DNA from: Pseudomonas taiwanensis DSM 21245 | Lineage (GTDB): Bacteria > Pseudomonadota > Gammaproteobacteria > Pseudomonadales > Pseudomonadaceae | Direction of reading: 5' to 3' | Assembly: GCF_000425785.1 (NCBI RefSeq) | Contig: NZ_AUEC01000036.1 | Coordinates: 1-56,613 of the forward strand | Length of the DNA stretch: 56,613 nucleotides | Part shown: positions 16,670 to 27,592 of the stretch, one piece after another | How the letters are laid out: the number at the start of each line of letters is the position of its first letter | How positions within the stretch are numbered: the first letter of the stretch is position 1 | Position numbers and translations under genes: made by a program | The notes under the pieces: generated by a model | What the model saw: the letters and a program-made list of their open reading frames with translations, nothing else | The model's database searches: none | What the model was told of the DNA's origin: nothing

Positions 16670-17487
16670 TCAACGCTCTTCCAGCGCGCCATCAGCTGGC
16701 GCATCGCTTTCCAGACGTCCGCCTTGCGTTGCGGCTCGTCCATCAACAGTTCAAGGCCCGGCAACGCCCAGGCATCGCCCAGGCCTTCGACCTTCAGTAC
16801 TTGGTAATACGCATCGGCGTCGGCATTGGCGGCAAAACGCAGCGCCGGCATGCCGACCAGCCAGAGGCAGGCGCCCGGCACTTCTTCGAGGCGCGCCTGG
16901 AGGAAGCCCTGGACGAAGTCCCGAGCGGCATCCGGGCCCTGATCCATGTTGCCGCGCACCAGCAGCGGCCAGCGTACCGGCTCGCCGATGATCTGCGGCG
17001 CATCGGGCAGACCGGCGGCACGCAGCATGTCCTTGAGCAGCAGGTAGGACGGATCGCGGCTCTGGAACGGTTGGCCGGTGGCCAACTCGATCAACAGCAG
17101 GCAACCGCCAGCGCGCAGCAACTGCAGCGAGAATCGTGGCGGCGGCACCGGAGCCGGACGTGGCGCCGGGGCGGCCTCTCCGGCCTCCACCGCCTTGGCG
17201 ACAGGTTTGGGCGCACTGCCCGGCCGCGGAATTTCGATCTTCGGCCGCTCGACGGAACGGGCCTGGGGCGCAACCGGCGTCTCGCTGGCGACAGGCGCGG
17301 ATGGCCTGGCTTCGAACTCGAGCGCCTCCACCGGCACCTGTGGCAATAACAGCTCTGGGCGCGACGGTGCGGCGAACGGCAGTTCGGCACGCGGCAGCCA
17401 GTGCACCACTTGCATGGCGGAGAGGTAGGCGCGGCGGCGGGGTTCGGTCAGCAAGGCACGGGTATCCGGGTCGAAACAGTGGGCCAT
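16666..17487 (-). CDS. holD: Probable DNA polymerase III psi subunit (cryptic HolD)
   Basis: 273 residues, much longer than E. coli HolD (137). The C-terminal part matches the psi pattern weakly but in order: a GLELLMDEPQRKADVWKAM segment resembles the end of HolD (SPALTDLRANPTARAALWQQI). The N-terminal AYLSAMQVVHWLPRAELP resembles the YL.xMGI..W..R start of HolD, which binds SSB and chi. Between them lies a long Pro/Ala/Val-rich linker (about residues 45-130). A divergent 'cryptic' psi is known from pseudomonads, and coupling to rimI matches E. coli. The start is uncertain: no good ribosome site was seen at 17487 or at the ATG at 17508. Confidence 0.68.
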   Translation of the reverse strand: MAHCFDPDTRALLTEPRRRAYLSAMQVVHWLPRAELPFAAPSRPELLLPQVPVEALEFEARPSAPVASETPVAPQARSVERPKIEIPRPGSAPKPVAKAVEAGEAAPAPRPAPVPPPRFSLQLLRAGGCLLLIELATGQPFQSRDPSYLLLKDMLRAAGLPDAPQIIGEPVRWPLLVRGNMDQGPDAARDFVQGFLQARLEEVPGACLWLVGMPALRFAANADADAYYQVLKVEGLGDAWALPGLELLMDEPQRKADVWKAMRQLMARWKSVE

Positions 17488-17559
17488 TCTAACGTTGTTG
17501 GCAGGCATGCGCTGCAACTGGTCAGCGGATTTTTGTCGCCTGACCAGGGCCATCGCAGG

Positions 17560-17640
17560 TAAACCCGCGGCCACAGGTTTCCCCTGCATTTCGACTAGGC
17601 CGCAACACCTGCAGGCGCCGGCGTGCCGGCGAACTGGCCA
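17560..17640. repeat. Degenerate REP-like sequences before mksF
   Basis: The stretch contains GGTAAACCCGCGGCCACAGG and a second element with the dyad GCCGGCGTGCCGGC, both resembling P. putida intergenic repeats. It lies between the divergent holD and mksF genes. Confidence 0.4.
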
Positions 17641-17752
17641 GTGAAACCCCCAGAAAAGCCAGGGTTATCCCTCATTACAGACCAAGGGGTGAAATCCTCC
17701 CCCAAGGATGCAGTACAATCGCCCCCTTTTATTTGGCAACGAGTCGACGCCA

Positions 17753-19030
17753 ATGATCGAACCCAAGCGCGTCCTGCGCGCCCTAGCCGAACACTGGGCC
17801 TTGATCGAGCCGCTGTGCGAGCGTTTCGACCAGGGCACCCTGAGCCTGGTCGAACTGCGCCAACAGCTGGCCCGCCAGCAGGTCGAGAGCACCCCGCAGG
17901 ACATCACCCAGCTGCTCGACGTGTGGATCCGCCTGGATATCCTGGTCCCGGTGGCCAAGAGCCCGAACCGCTTCGAGCTCAACGCCCAGATCCACGACTT
18001 CCTCGCCTACCTGCGCCGCGAGCACCGCCTGGGCCTGTGCCTGGAGATCGAGGCTTACCTGCGCCACCTCGAACGCCTGGCCGGACATATCCAGGACGCT
18101 TTCGACAACCGCGACAGCGATGACCTGGCGCGCCAGTTGCGCCTGCTCGACATGCGCGTGCGTGACGTCCTCAAGAAGCTCGACAACGACGAACAGGCCC
18201 TGGTGGCCGTGGCCGAGCGGGCCAAGACCAGCAACCGCCAGATCCCGCTGCGCCAGCGCTATGCCGAGGTCCTGGCGACCTGGGACGAGTACGTCGAGCC
18301 AATGATCCAGTTGGTCAACGCCGACGGTGCCTTCGAACAGGGCGTGCGCAAGGTCGAGACCGTGCTGCTGAAACTGCTCGGCGAGCAAGCCCGCCTCGGT
18401 CACCTGGTCGACGACGACATGCTGCTGCGCACCCATGCGCGCATTCTGGAAATGCAGACCAGCGCCCAGCTGACGCTGCGTCATGCCCGCGAATTGCTGC
18501 TGCCGCTGCGCGAAGAAGCACGTCGGCACAACGCCGTGACCCGTGGCGCGGCCCTGGCGCTGTCGGTGATCCGCCGCAAGGGCATCGACGCCGTGCCCCA
18601 CGCCGCCATGCCACTGTTCACCCGGCCGCAGAGCACTTTCCTGGGCAGCGCCAGCCAGGTCGAAGCGTATGTCTACGCCCTGGCCCGTTTCGAGCCCAAG
18701 CCGGCGCGCTTCCCCAAGGCGCACAAGACCCAGAAAGGCCCGCTGCCGCGCGCGCCACGCACGGTCAAGGAAATGCTCGAACGCTGCGAAGACGCCCTGC
18801 CGCTGCCCGACCTGATGGTCTGGTTGTTGGAGCAGGAGCCCGAAGGCGCCACCGACGAATTGCTGTACTGGTTCTCGCGCCTGTCGCGGGAAAAACGCTT
18901 CAAGCGTGAGCGCCTGGAACGGCGCGAGTACACCACCCAAGAACACCTGGTCAGCCTGCGCTCGTTCGCCCTGACATCCAGCCGCGAACCATCGCCTGAA
19001 ACCAACGCGAGCCCAGCCAATGCATCTTGA
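17753..19030 (+). CDS. mksF: MksF: kleisin-like subunit of MksBEF condensin
   Basis: 425 residues, mostly alpha-helical with long charged helices, matching the MksF (JetA-like) kleisin subunit. It begins MIEPKRVLRALAEHWALIEPLCERF with an N-terminal winged-helix-like region; the C-terminal segment is strongly basic. It links the heads of the MksB SMC dimer and binds MksE. The ATG at 17753 is preferred to an in-frame ATG 15 codons upstream because family members start near MIEPK. It is first of three overlapping genes: its stop overlaps the mksE start by 11 bases. The complex helps organise and segregate the chromosome in pseudomonads. Confidence 0.88.
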   Translation: MIEPKRVLRALAEHWALIEPLCERFDQGTLSLVELRQQLARQQVESTPQDITQLLDVWIRLDILVPVAKSPNRFELNAQIHDFLAYLRREHRLGLCLEIEAYLRHLERLAGHIQDAFDNRDSDDLARQLRLLDMRVRDVLKKLDNDEQALVAVAERAKTSNRQIPLRQRYAEVLATWDEYVEPMIQLVNADGAFEQGVRKVETVLLKLLGEQARLGHLVDDDMLLRTHARILEMQTSAQLTLRHARELLLPLREEARRHNAVTRGAALALSVIRRKGIDAVPHAAMPLFTRPQSTFLGSASQVEAYVYALARFEPKPARFPKAHKTQKGPLPRAPRTVKEMLERCEDALPLPDLMVWLLEQEPEGATDELLYWFSRLSREKRFKRERLERREYTTQEHLVSLRSFALTSSREPSPETNASPANAS

Positions 19031-19727
19031 TCTTTCCGAACTGTCCCAGCTCGCGCCGATCTTCCGCGAGCTGTTCAAGGGCTTCCACGTCAGCCGCCGT
19101 GACCCTGAAATGTACGGCCAGCTGTCGAACTTCCAGGACCAGTACCGCACCCTGTTCAAGGCCCTGGGCTTCGAGCTGGTGTGCGACACCCGTGGTTTCT
19201 ACTACTTCGTCCCCGAGCAGGCCGCCGCGCAGGTCAACAAGACTGCCCAGCGCTTGTCGCTGTTCACCTTCATCCTGGTCGAGCACCTGGCTGACCAGGG
19301 CCGCGACCCGATGGCCGTGCTTGACGGTGGCAGCATCGGTCGTGACGAACTGCCCTCGCTGCTGGACAAGTACCGCGACCTGTTCCTGCAGGCCGAAGTG
19401 CAGACCGTCGACGAGCTGGAAGAAAAGATCATGCGCCGCATGACCCAGCTTGGCTTCGCCCACGAGGAAGGCGGTATCTACCGCTTCCTGCCGCCCATGC
19501 ACCGTTTCCTCGACGTGTGCCTGTCGGTCCAGCAGGACCGCGACCTGGCGGCCAGTCTGCACAGCGACTTGCCACTGCCGACGCCGGTGCTGGTCGAGGA
19601 AGAGAGCCCGGAAGCACTCAACCGCACCGACGACCCGCTGGATCTGGCGCCGTTCGACGACGAGGAAAGCGAGGAACAGGCCCTTGCCCGGGCCATCCGC
19701 GAAGAGCAACAGGAGAATGAAGCATGA
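19020..19727 (+). CDS. mksE: MksE: accessory subunit of MksBEF condensin
   Basis: 235 residues. It begins MHLDLSELSQLAPIFRELFKGFHVSRRDPEMYGQL and includes the DTRGFYYFVPEQ winged-helix element seen in MksE/JetB proteins. The last 50 residues are very acidic (EEESPEALNRTDDPLDL ... DDEESEEQALARAI). MksE is the KITE-type partner that binds the kleisin MksF. The gene overlaps mksF at its start and mksB at its end (ATGA at 19724-19727), so the three proteins are probably made in fixed proportion. Confidence 0.88.
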   Translation: MHLDLSELSQLAPIFRELFKGFHVSRRDPEMYGQLSNFQDQYRTLFKALGFELVCDTRGFYYFVPEQAAAQVNKTAQRLSLFTFILVEHLADQGRDPMAVLDGGSIGRDELPSLLDKYRDLFLQAEVQTVDELEEKIMRRMTQLGFAHEEGGIYRFLPPMHRFLDVCLSVQQDRDLAASLHSDLPLPTPVLVEEESPEALNRTDDPLDLAPFDDEESEEQALARAIREEQQENEA

Positions 19728-22555
19728 GCCAGGAACGCTACGGCATCCGCCGCTTCGCACTGCTCAACACCGCCGGCTACAGCCTCGGCCTGTTCCCGCT
19801 GGAACACCCGCTGTCGGTCTACGGTGCCAACAACCTGGGTAAATCAGCGTCGATCAACGCGCTGCAGTTCCCGATCCTGGCGCGCATGTCGGACATGAGC
19901 TTCGGCAAGTACAGCCTCGAACAGTCGCGTCGCTTCTACTTCGCCAGCGACACCTCGTATATCCTCTGCGAACTGAACCTGCCCCATGGCCCCCACGTGA
20001 TCGGCGTGGTCGGCCGGGGCCCGGGCGGCGGCTTCGGCCACCAGTTCTTCGCCTACAAGGGCGAGCTGGACCTGGCCCATTACCAGAAGAACGACACCTG
20101 CCTGCGCCAGAAAGAGCTGTTCACCAACCTCGAGCGTCTGGGCCTGAAGGCCTACGAGCTTAAGCCGGACGAACTGCGCCGGCTGCTGGTCGGTGGCCAC
20201 ACCTCGGTACCGCTGGACCTGACCCTGATTCCGCTGCGCTCGACCAGCGAGCAGAGCCTGAAAACCTTCCGCGCACTGTTCATCAACCTGCTGCACATGC
20301 GTGAAATCACTGCCGCCAAGCTCAAGCAGCTGTTCCTCGATGCTTTCGAGCACAGCCTGCGCTCAGGCAGCGTCGACTACATCGCCGCTTGCGAAGAGGC
20401 GTTCCGCGATGTGCGCCGTATGGAGCAGGACTACAACGCGCTGGTCGCGGCCGGCCCACTGGTCGAAGCCCTGGCCGGCGGCGTGGCCCAGCGCGACATC
20501 CTGCGCGGCAAGCTGCACCGCCTCTCGCCCCTGCTCGACAACCTGCTGGGCACCTGGCAGGACTACGCCATGGCGCGCAAGGAAGAGCTGGTCATCCAGG
20601 CCGAGCACTACCGCAGCGAGCAGGACAGCCTGCAGAACGACCAGCGCAGCGGCACCCAGGAATTGATGCGCCTGGAGCGCGAGATCACCGGTATCCAGCG
20701 TTGGCTCGGTGAGCTGTCGGTGCTCAAGCACCGCTTTGCCCTGGTCGATGACGTCAAGGTCCTGGAACAGCAGCTGCTGGCGGCCAAGGACGCCCACGAC
20801 GAGCTGGCCGGTGCCCTGGCCCAGTCGCGCCAGTTCTCCGCCGAAGACCTCGACGAGCGGGTGCGTGACCTGGAAAAACGCCTGAAGCAGGTCAAGCAGC
20901 AGCTCGAGCACGCCGACAACAACAGCTACGCCCGCCTGCGCGAGGAGTTCTCGCAGCAGGATGTCGACCGCCTGATGCGCCTGTTCAACGGCGCGCTGTT
21001 CAGCCTGCCGCTGGGCGAGCGCGGCATCGAGCTGGACGACAGCAACCTGTGGGTGAAGTCCCTCGAAGCCGTGCTCGATGGCTTCAAGGGCGAGCGTTTC
21101 GAGGCCCCTGGCCTGTCCATCGACCTCTCCCACATCGAACCGCCAGCCCTACAGGCCCTGGCCGACCGCGCCGCCCTGCGCGACCAGAAGGACCGACTGG
21201 AGCGTGAGCTCAAGCAGCTCAAGACCCAGCAGGCCGTCGCCGCCGACCGCTTGGCTTCGAAAGCCCAGACCGAAGCCCTGTACCAGCAGGTGCTGGATGC
21301 CCAGAAAGCCCTGGAAGACTTCCGCCGCACCGAGACGCTGAGCGCCGAAGAGCCCGAGAAGATGGAGCAGTTGGCGCAACTGGAAGCCGCCCAGGACGAA
21401 CTCAAGCGCTCCAGCGACGCCTTCACCGAACGCGTCCAGCAGCTGTCGGCCAAGCTGCAACTGGTCGGCCGCCAGATCGCCGACCTCGAAGCCAAGCAGC
21501 GCACCCTGGAAGACGCCCTGCGCCGCCGCCAACTGCTGCCCGCCGACCTGCCCTACGGCACGCCGTTCATGGAAGCGGTCGACGACTCCATGGACAACCT
21601 GCTGCCGTTGCTCAACGACTACCAGGACAGCTGGCAGAGCCTGCAGCGCGTCGACAACCAGATCGAGGCGCTGTACGCCCAGGTTCGCCTCAAGGGCGTG
21701 GCCAAGTTCGACAGCGAAGACGACATGGAGCGCCGCCTGCAACTGCTGGTGAACGCTTACGCGCACCGCACCGACGAAGCCCTGACCCTGGCCAAGGCAC
21801 GCCGCGCCGCAGTCACCGACATTGCCCGGACCCTGCGCAACATTCGCAGCGACTACGACAGCCTCGAGCACCAGCTGGCTTTGTTCAACCGCGAGATCAA
21901 CCGCCGCCAGGTCTCCAACCTGGAGAGCTTCCGCGTGGTGCTGGCGCCGAACAAGGAAGCGCTCAAGCACATCGACCAGATCATCCACAGCGCCGGCCAG
22001 TACGAGGAGGGCGAGACTCTGTCGGTGTTCGACCTGACCCAAAGCGCCGAGCAGGATCACAAGAACGAAGAGGCCAAGGAGTACCTGGCGCGGTTGGTGG
22101 CGGCCAACCACAACCAGCTGGGCCTGAAAGACCTGTTCGAGCTGGCCTTCGAGATCACCAAGGTCAACAGCCAGCCAGTGATCCATGCCGACATCGACGG
22201 CGCCGCCTCCAACGGCACCACCATGACCATCAAGGCGCTGACCAACATGTACCTGTTGCTGCACCTGATGGACCGTGACCTGGCCGGCCGCATTCGCCTG
22301 CCCTACTACCTCGACGAGGCAGCGGACATCGACGAACGCAACCAGGCCGCGCTGCTGGAGACCAGCCTGCAGCTGGGCTTCGTGCCGATTCTGGCGAGCG
22401 TGAAGCCGCAGGTATCGGCGCGAGTTGCGATCGACCTGGAAGGTGGCAGCGGGCCGAATGGCATCTACATCGACGAGGCGGACTGGAAGTTCATCAGCCG
22501 TCTGGATGTGGAAAAGGCGATCGTGCGTGAGGATCAGGCCGAAGAGTTGGCCTGA
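19724..22555 (+). CDS. mksB: MksB: SMC-like ATPase of MksBEF condensin
   Basis: 943 residues with the SMC layout. The N-terminal Walker A is GANNLGKS (residues 34-41). Long coiled-coil arms (about 260-450 and 520-780) are broken by a central hinge-like part. The C-terminal head carries the Walker B region PYYLDEAADIDERNQ. The Walker A asparagine pair and the LDEAADID box are typical of MksB/JetC rather than classic Smc or MukB. It loads on DNA and compacts or extrudes it using ATP. The next gene on this strand is absent: convergent creA follows, so no mksG (TOPRIM nuclease) is linked. Confidence 0.93.
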   Translation: MSQERYGIRRFALLNTAGYSLGLFPLEHPLSVYGANNLGKSASINALQFPILARMSDMSFGKYSLEQSRRFYFASDTSYILCELNLPHGPHVIGVVGRGPGGGFGHQFFAYKGELDLAHYQKNDTCLRQKELFTNLERLGLKAYELKPDELRRLLVGGHTSVPLDLTLIPLRSTSEQSLKTFRALFINLLHMREITAAKLKQLFLDAFEHSLRSGSVDYIAACEEAFRDVRRMEQDYNALVAAGPLVEALAGGVAQRDILRGKLHRLSPLLDNLLGTWQDYAMARKEELVIQAEHYRSEQDSLQNDQRSGTQELMRLEREITGIQRWLGELSVLKHRFALVDDVKVLEQQLLAAKDAHDELAGALAQSRQFSAEDLDERVRDLEKRLKQVKQQLEHADNNSYARLREEFSQQDVDRLMRLFNGALFSLPLGERGIELDDSNLWVKSLEAVLDGFKGERFEAPGLSIDLSHIEPPALQALADRAALRDQKDRLERELKQLKTQQAVAADRLASKAQTEALYQQVLDAQKALEDFRRTETLSAEEPEKMEQLAQLEAAQDELKRSSDAFTERVQQLSAKLQLVGRQIADLEAKQRTLEDALRRRQLLPADLPYGTPFMEAVDDSMDNLLPLLNDYQDSWQSLQRVDNQIEALYAQVRLKGVAKFDSEDDMERRLQLLVNAYAHRTDEALTLAKARRAAVTDIARTLRNIRSDYDSLEHQLALFNREINRRQVSNLESFRVVLAPNKEALKHIDQIIHSAGQYEEGETLSVFDLTQSAEQDHKNEEAKEYLARLVAANHNQLGLKDLFELAFEITKVNSQPVIHADIDGAASNGTTMTIKALTNMYLLLHLMDRDLAGRIRLPYYLDEAADIDERNQAALLETSLQLGFVPILASVKPQVSARVAIDLEGGSGPNGIYIDEADWKFISRLDVEKAIVREDQAEELA

Positions 22556-22566
22556 TTCGGTGTGAC

Positions 22567-22585
22567 GGGGCCGCTTTGCGGCCCC
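22567..22585. terminator. Hairpin between convergent mksB and creA
   Basis: GGGGCCGC, TTT, GCGGCCCC is a perfect 8-bp stem 11 bases after the mksB stop. It can serve as a bidirectional transcript end. Confidence 0.65.
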
Positions 22586-22626
22586 TACGCGGGTTTTGCA
22601 CACGCCCCAACGGCAGTGGAGTGCGT

Positions 22627-22656
22627 GCAGGAGCGGGTTTACCCGCGATGGAGGCC
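22627..22656. repeat. REP element
   Basis: GGAGCGGGTTTACCCGCGA with dyad GCGGG-TTTA-CCCGC (22633-22646), the P. putida REP core, between mksB and creA. Confidence 0.75.
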
Positions 22657-22674
22657 AAAGGCCTCCCAACTACA

Positions 22675-23136
22675 TCAATGCGCCCAAGGCAGGATCGGGA
22701 TCGCCGTCACCGCATTCTGCGGGCTGCCTTCGATCATGCGGTCGCTGTACACCAGATACACCAGCGTATTGCGCTTCTTGTCCAGGAAGCGCACCACCTG
22801 CATGGTCTTGAACACGAGCGAAGTGCGCTCCTTGAACACCTCCTCGCCATCCTTCAACTCCCCTTTGAAGTTGATCGGCCCAACCTGGCGGCAGGCAATC
22901 GAAGCTTCCGCCCGATCCTCGGCCAGCCCCAAACCACCCTTCACACCGCCTGTCTTGGCACGCGAGAGGTAACAGGTCACCCCCTCGACCTTAGGATCGT
23001 CGAACGCCTCGACCACGATACGATCGTTCGGCCCAAGGAACTTGAACACAGTGGACACCTGGCCGATTTCCTCGGCGCCGGCGAGCACGGGCAGCGCCAG
23101 CGCCGCCACGGCTACAAACCGCTTGAGCAATCTCAT
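22675..23136 (-). CDS. creA: CreA family exported protein
   Basis: 153 residues with a signal peptide ([21 protein letters not shown]) and the CreA pattern [42 protein letters not shown], including conserved cysteines in CYLSRA and IACRQVGP. CreA is a small, widely conserved periplasmic protein (E. coli creABCD locus) without a known activity. Its start overlaps the end of proB by four bases, so the two are translationally coupled although their functions look unrelated. Confidence 0.93.
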   Translation of the reverse strand: MRLLKRFVAVAALALPVLAGAEEIGQVSTVFKFLGPNDRIVVEAFDDPKVEGVTCYLSRAKTGGVKGGLGLAEDRAEASIACRQVGPINFKGELKDGEEVFKERTSLVFKTMQVVRFLDKKRNTLVYLVYSDRMIEGSPQNAVTAIPILPWAH

Positions 23137-24251
23137 ACCAGCACCAGGTTGTCGCGGTGCACCAGTTCGGGCTCGGCAATATAGCCAAGCACGGCTTCGA
23201 TGGCGTCGGACGGCTGGCCAATGATCTTCTGGGCCTCCAGTGCACTGTAGTTGGCCAAGCCACGGGCGACTTCAACACCATCCGGGCCGACACAGACCAC
23301 CATCTCGCCACGGCGGAAGCTGCCCTGCACGGTCTTCACGCCCACCGGCAGCAGGCTCTTGTTGGCCTCGCGCAGCGCCTGCACGGCGCCTGCGTCGAGT
23401 ACCAGCGTGCCGCGCGTCTGCAGGTGGCCGGCCAGCCACTGCTTGCGCGCGGCGAGCATGCCGCGCTCAGGTGACAGCAGCGTGCCCAGGCGTTCACCGG
23501 CCTTCAGACGGTCGAGCACGCGCTCGATGCGCCCACCGATGATGATGGTGTGCGCGCCAGAACGGGCCGCCAGGCGCGCGGCGCGCAGCTTGGTCTGCAT
23601 GCCCCCACGGCCCAGGGCACCACCGGTACCCCCGGCCACGGCATCGAGCGACGGGTCATCGGCGCGGGCCTCGTAAATCAGTTGCGCCTCGGGGTTGTTG
23701 CGGGGGTCGGCGTCGAACATGCCGTCGCGGTCGGTGAGGATCACCAGCAAGTCGGCCTCCACCAGGTTGGCCACCAACGCCGCCAGGGTGTCGTTGTCGC
23801 CAAAACGGATCTCGTCGGTGACCACCGTGTCGTTTTCGTTGATCACCGGTACCACGCCCAGGTCGACCAGGGTGCGCAAGGTGCTACGGGCGTTCAGGTA
23901 ACGCTTGCGGTCGGACAGGTCGTCATGGGTCAGGAGAATCTGCGCGGTGTGCTTGCCGTGCTCGCCGAAGCTCGACTCCCAGGCTTGTACCAGGCGCATC
24001 TGGCCGATGGAGGCCGCGGCCTGCAGCTCGTTCATCGCGCTCGGTCGCGAGGTCCAGCCAAGCTGGCTCATGCCGGCAGCCACGGCCCCGGAGGAGACCA
24101 ATACCAACTCCACGCCCGCTTCGCGCAGCGCCACCATCTGCTCGACCCAGACAGCCATGGCGCCGCGGTCGAGGCCCTTGCCATCGGCCGTCAGCAGCGC
24201 ACTGCCGATCTTCACGACCCAGCGCTTGGCGCCTGTCACCTTGCTTCGCAT
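23133..24251 (-). CDS. proB: Glutamate 5-kinase
   Basis: 372 residues. The amino-acid kinase domain is obvious ([83 protein letters not shown]). A C-terminal PUA domain follows ([36 protein letters not shown]). It makes gamma-glutamyl phosphate, the first step of proline synthesis. The ATG at 24251 ([11 protein letters not shown]) is preceded by GGAAG; a TTG four codons upstream is less likely. It follows obg in the same direction but a terminator-like hairpin separates them. Confidence 0.96.
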   Translation of the reverse strand: MRSKVTGAKRWVVKIGSALLTADGKGLDRGAMAVWVEQMVALREAGVELVLVSSGAVAAGMSQLGWTSRPSAMNELQAAASIGQMRLVQAWESSFGEHGKHTAQILLTHDDLSDRKRYLNARSTLRTLVDLGVVPVINENDTVVTDEIRFGDNDTLAALVANLVEADLLVILTDRDGMFDADPRNNPEAQLIYEARADDPSLDAVAGGTGGALGRGGMQTKLRAARLAARSGAHTIIIGGRIERVLDRLKAGERLGTLLSPERGMLAARKQWLAGHLQTRGTLVLDAGAVQALREANKSLLPVGVKTVQGSFRRGEMVVCVGPDGVEVARGLANYSALEAQKIIGQPSDAIEAVLGYIAEPELVHRDNLVLV

Positions 24252-24294
24252 CTTCTCTTCCAACCTATGTCGAATCTGTAGATACCGTAGATAC

Positions 24295-24322
24295 CAAAAC
24301 GCCGCTTGAAAAAGCGGCGTTT
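24295..24322 (-). terminator. Terminator after obg
   Basis: Read on the minus strand: AACGCCGCTT, loop TTTC, AAGCGGCGTT, then TT. A 10-bp stem immediately after the obg stop at 24339. Confidence 0.8.
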
Positions 24323-24338
24323 AGTGTACTGCAACCGG

Positions 24339-25565
<1,227 letters not shown>

Positions 25566-25709
25566 TCAAAACCGCCTCTCGTCGGACGACGAGCTGAATA
25601 CTAAAAAACCTGAGGCTCTTGCAAAAATGAGCGCGGCGGCCCCGTACGACCGTAGAAACCAACGCCGGCAGCCCATACAAACAGCTTTGCAAGAGGCTCA
25701 CCACAAACG

Positions 25710-25737
25710 AAAAAGCCCCGTCGCATGACGGGGCTTC
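25710..25737 (-). terminator. Terminator after rpmA
   Basis: On the minus strand: GCCCCGTC, loop ATGC, GACGGGGC, then TTTTTCG. It is a strong intrinsic terminator 17 bases after the rpmA stop. Confidence 0.9.
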
Positions 25738-25753
25738 TGGAGCGACGTCGCGA

Positions 25754-26011
25754 TTAGGCTGCGACGATGCTCACGTAACGGCGGTTGAACTCGCCTTTCT
25801 TCTCGAACTTGATCACGCCTTCGATCTTGGCGAACAGAGTGTGATCCTTGCCCATGCCAACGCCGTAGCCGGCGTGGAACTGGGTGCCGCGCTGGCGGAC
25901 GATGATGTTGCCGGCCTTGATGACCTGGCCGCCATACATCTTCACGCCAAGGCGTTTCGATTCTGAGTCGCGACCGTTACGAGTACTACCACCAGCCTTT
26001 TTGTGTGCCAT
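25754..26011 (-). CDS. rpmA: 50S ribosomal protein L27
   Basis: 85 residues, the normal length. It starts [29 protein letters not shown], the near-invariant L27 N-terminus that reaches the peptidyl-transferase centre. It is not preceded by the cleavable N-terminal extension of Firmicutes. It follows rplU by 37 bases in one operon. Confidence 0.98.
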   Translation of the reverse strand: MAHKKAGGSTRNGRDSESKRLGVKMYGGQVIKAGNIIVRQRGTQFHAGYGVGMGKDHTLFAKIEGVIKFEKKGEFNRRYVSIVAA

Positions 26012-26048
26012 GGTTCAATTCTCCAATAAATTCAGGGGATCGAGGGGA

Positions 26049-26363
26049 TTAAGCCTGGATACCGGTGATTTTGATTTCGGTGAACCACTGGCGGTGGCCC
26101 ATACGCTTCATGTGGTGCTTACGACGACGGAACTTGATGATGCGGACCTTGTCGTGACGGCCTTGCGAAACGACTTCGGCTACAACTTTAGCACCAGCGA
26201 CGACTGGAGCGCCGATGGTGACGTCGTCACCATTGGCAACCAGCAGAACGCGATCGAAGGTCACGGATTCGCCAGTAGCGACTTCCAGTTTTTCGATCTT
26301 GAGGAATTCACCTTCAGCGACTTTGTACTGCTTGCCGCCGGTAACGATTACTGCGTAAGACAT
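26049..26363 (-). CDS. rplU: 50S ribosomal protein L21
   Basis: 104 residues beginning [26 protein letters not shown] and containing the L21 signature [21 protein letters not shown]. The reading frame extends 78 codons further upstream, but L21 proteins start at this methionine and a ribosome site (GGAGAAATACCC) precedes it. It is first in the rplU-rpmA operon, with a good promoter 130 bases upstream. Confidence 0.98.
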   Translation of the reverse strand: MSYAVIVTGGKQYKVAEGEFLKIEKLEVATGESVTFDRVLLVANGDDVTIGAPVVAGAKVVAEVVSQGRHDKVRIIKFRRRKHHMKRMGHRQWFTEIKITGIQA

Positions 26364-26494
26364 GGGTATTTCTCCGATAATCCTGCTCACCCAGCGCTTT
26401 ATATGATGAGTATTGGCTGGCATGGCTGCATGGGGCTGGAACGGCCCTGTGCAATTGCGTAAGGCAGGTGCTGCCCAGGAAGTTAGGGTGCGCG

Positions 26495-26523
26495 ATTGTA
26501 CGCAACCCAGGTTTTGCTTGCAA
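26495..26523 (-). promoter_or_regulatory. Promoter of rplU-rpmA
   Basis: On the minus strand TTGCAA (26523-26518), 17-base spacer, TACAAT (26500-26495). This gives a leader of about 125 bases before rplU, enough for ribosomal-protein autoregulation, although no known leader structure was recognised. Confidence 0.75.
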
Positions 26524-26553
26524 GTGCCGCCCCAGGCCCGCAGGTACCGCGCC

Positions 26554-26582
26554 TTGACACACCGGGACCCGCGACCTAGCAT
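26554..26582 (+). promoter_or_regulatory. Promoter of ispB
   Basis: TTGACA (26554-26559), 17-base spacer, TAGCAT (26577-26582). Initiation near 26589 leaves a short leader and favours the ispB start at 26609. Confidence 0.7.
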
Positions 26583-26608
26583 GCCGCGCAACCTCAATGG
26601 AGCAGCCG

Positions 26609-27577
26609 ATGCAACCCCAATCCTTCTACCGCGCGGTGGCTGACGATTTCAGCGCCGTCGACGAGATCATCAAGAAGCAGCTGACCTCGCGCGTGCCGCT
26701 GGTATCGAAGATCGGCGACTATATCACGTCCGCTGGCGGCAAGCGCCTGCGCCCCCTGCTGGTGCTGCTGTGCGGCAAGGCGCTGGGCCGTGAAGGCAAC
26801 GACCTGCGCCTGCTGGCCGCCACCATCGAGTTCCTGCACACCGCCACCTTGCTGCATGACGATGTGGTCGACATGTCCGGCATGCGCCGTGGCCGCTCCA
26901 CCGCCAACGCCCTGTGGGGCAACGCACCGAGCGTGCTGGTGGGCGACTTCCTTTATTCGCGCTCGTTCGAAATGATGGTCGAGCTGGGCTCGATGCCGGT
27001 CATGAAGATCCTGTCCCAGGCCACCCGCGTCATCGCCGAGGGTGAGGTGCTGCAGCTGTCGCGCGTCCGTGATGCCAGCACCACCGAGGAAATCTACATG
27101 GACGTCATCCGCGGCAAGACCGCGATGCTGTTCGAAGCCTCGACCCACAGCGCAGCGGCGCTGGCGGGCGCCACCGAGGAGCAGCGCGAAGCACTGCGCA
27201 CCTTCGGCGACCACCTGGGCGTAGCTTTCCAACTGGTCGACGACCTGCTCGACTACGAAGGCGATGCGCAAGCCCTGGGCAAGAACGTCGGCGACGACCT
27301 GGCCGAAGGCAAGCCGACCCTGCCGCTGATCTACACCATGCGCGAAGGTACGCCCGAGCAGGCGGCCCTGGTGCGCAAGGCGATCCAGAAGGGTGGCCTC
27401 GATGATCTGGAGCAGATCCGTGAAGCGGTCAGTGCATCGGGCGCCCTCAAGTACACTGCCGAGCTGGCCCGTGACTACGTCAAGCGTGCCATTGCCTGCC
27501 TGGAAGTGCTGCCTGCCAGCCAATACCGGGATGCCCTGGTCGAGCTGAGCGAATTCGCCGTCGCACGCACGCACTGA
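26609..27577 (+). CDS. ispB: Octaprenyl (polyprenyl) diphosphate synthase
   Basis: 322 residues of the long-chain prenyl transferase family with both aspartate motifs, [15 protein letters not shown] and [13 protein letters not shown], and the GGKRLRP element. It makes the side chain of ubiquinone (Q9 in pseudomonads, so the product may be solanesyl diphosphate). The ATG at 26609 has GGAG six bases upstream; the ATG at 26597 in the same frame provides that very GGAG and is less likely. It is divergent from rplU, a conserved arrangement. Confidence 0.95.
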   Translation: MQPQSFYRAVADDFSAVDEIIKKQLTSRVPLVSKIGDYITSAGGKRLRPLLVLLCGKALGREGNDLRLLAATIEFLHTATLLHDDVVDMSGMRRGRSTANALWGNAPSVLVGDFLYSRSFEMMVELGSMPVMKILSQATRVIAEGEVLQLSRVRDASTTEEIYMDVIRGKTAMLFEASTHSAAALAGATEEQREALRTFGDHLGVAFQLVDDLLDYEGDAQALGKNVGDDLAEGKPTLPLIYTMREGTPEQAALVRKAIQKGGLDDLEQIREAVSASGALKYTAELARDYVKRAIACLEVLPASQYRDALVELSEFAVARTH

Positions 27578-27592
27578 ACACCGCTTCGCCCT

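Noticed and set aside
17753..22555. Complete Wadjet (JetABCD) defence system
   Set aside because: JetD/MksG is absent from the following sequence, so only the condensin part can be claimed.
22567..22585. mksB-creA hairpin as a strong intrinsic terminator with U-tract
   Set aside because: The stem is perfect but no clear T-run follows on either strand; kept only as a probable shared transcript end.
26049..26597. Extended 182-residue form of L21
   Set aside because: L21 begins at [15 protein letters not shown]; the upstream extension crosses the promoter and has no family similarity.
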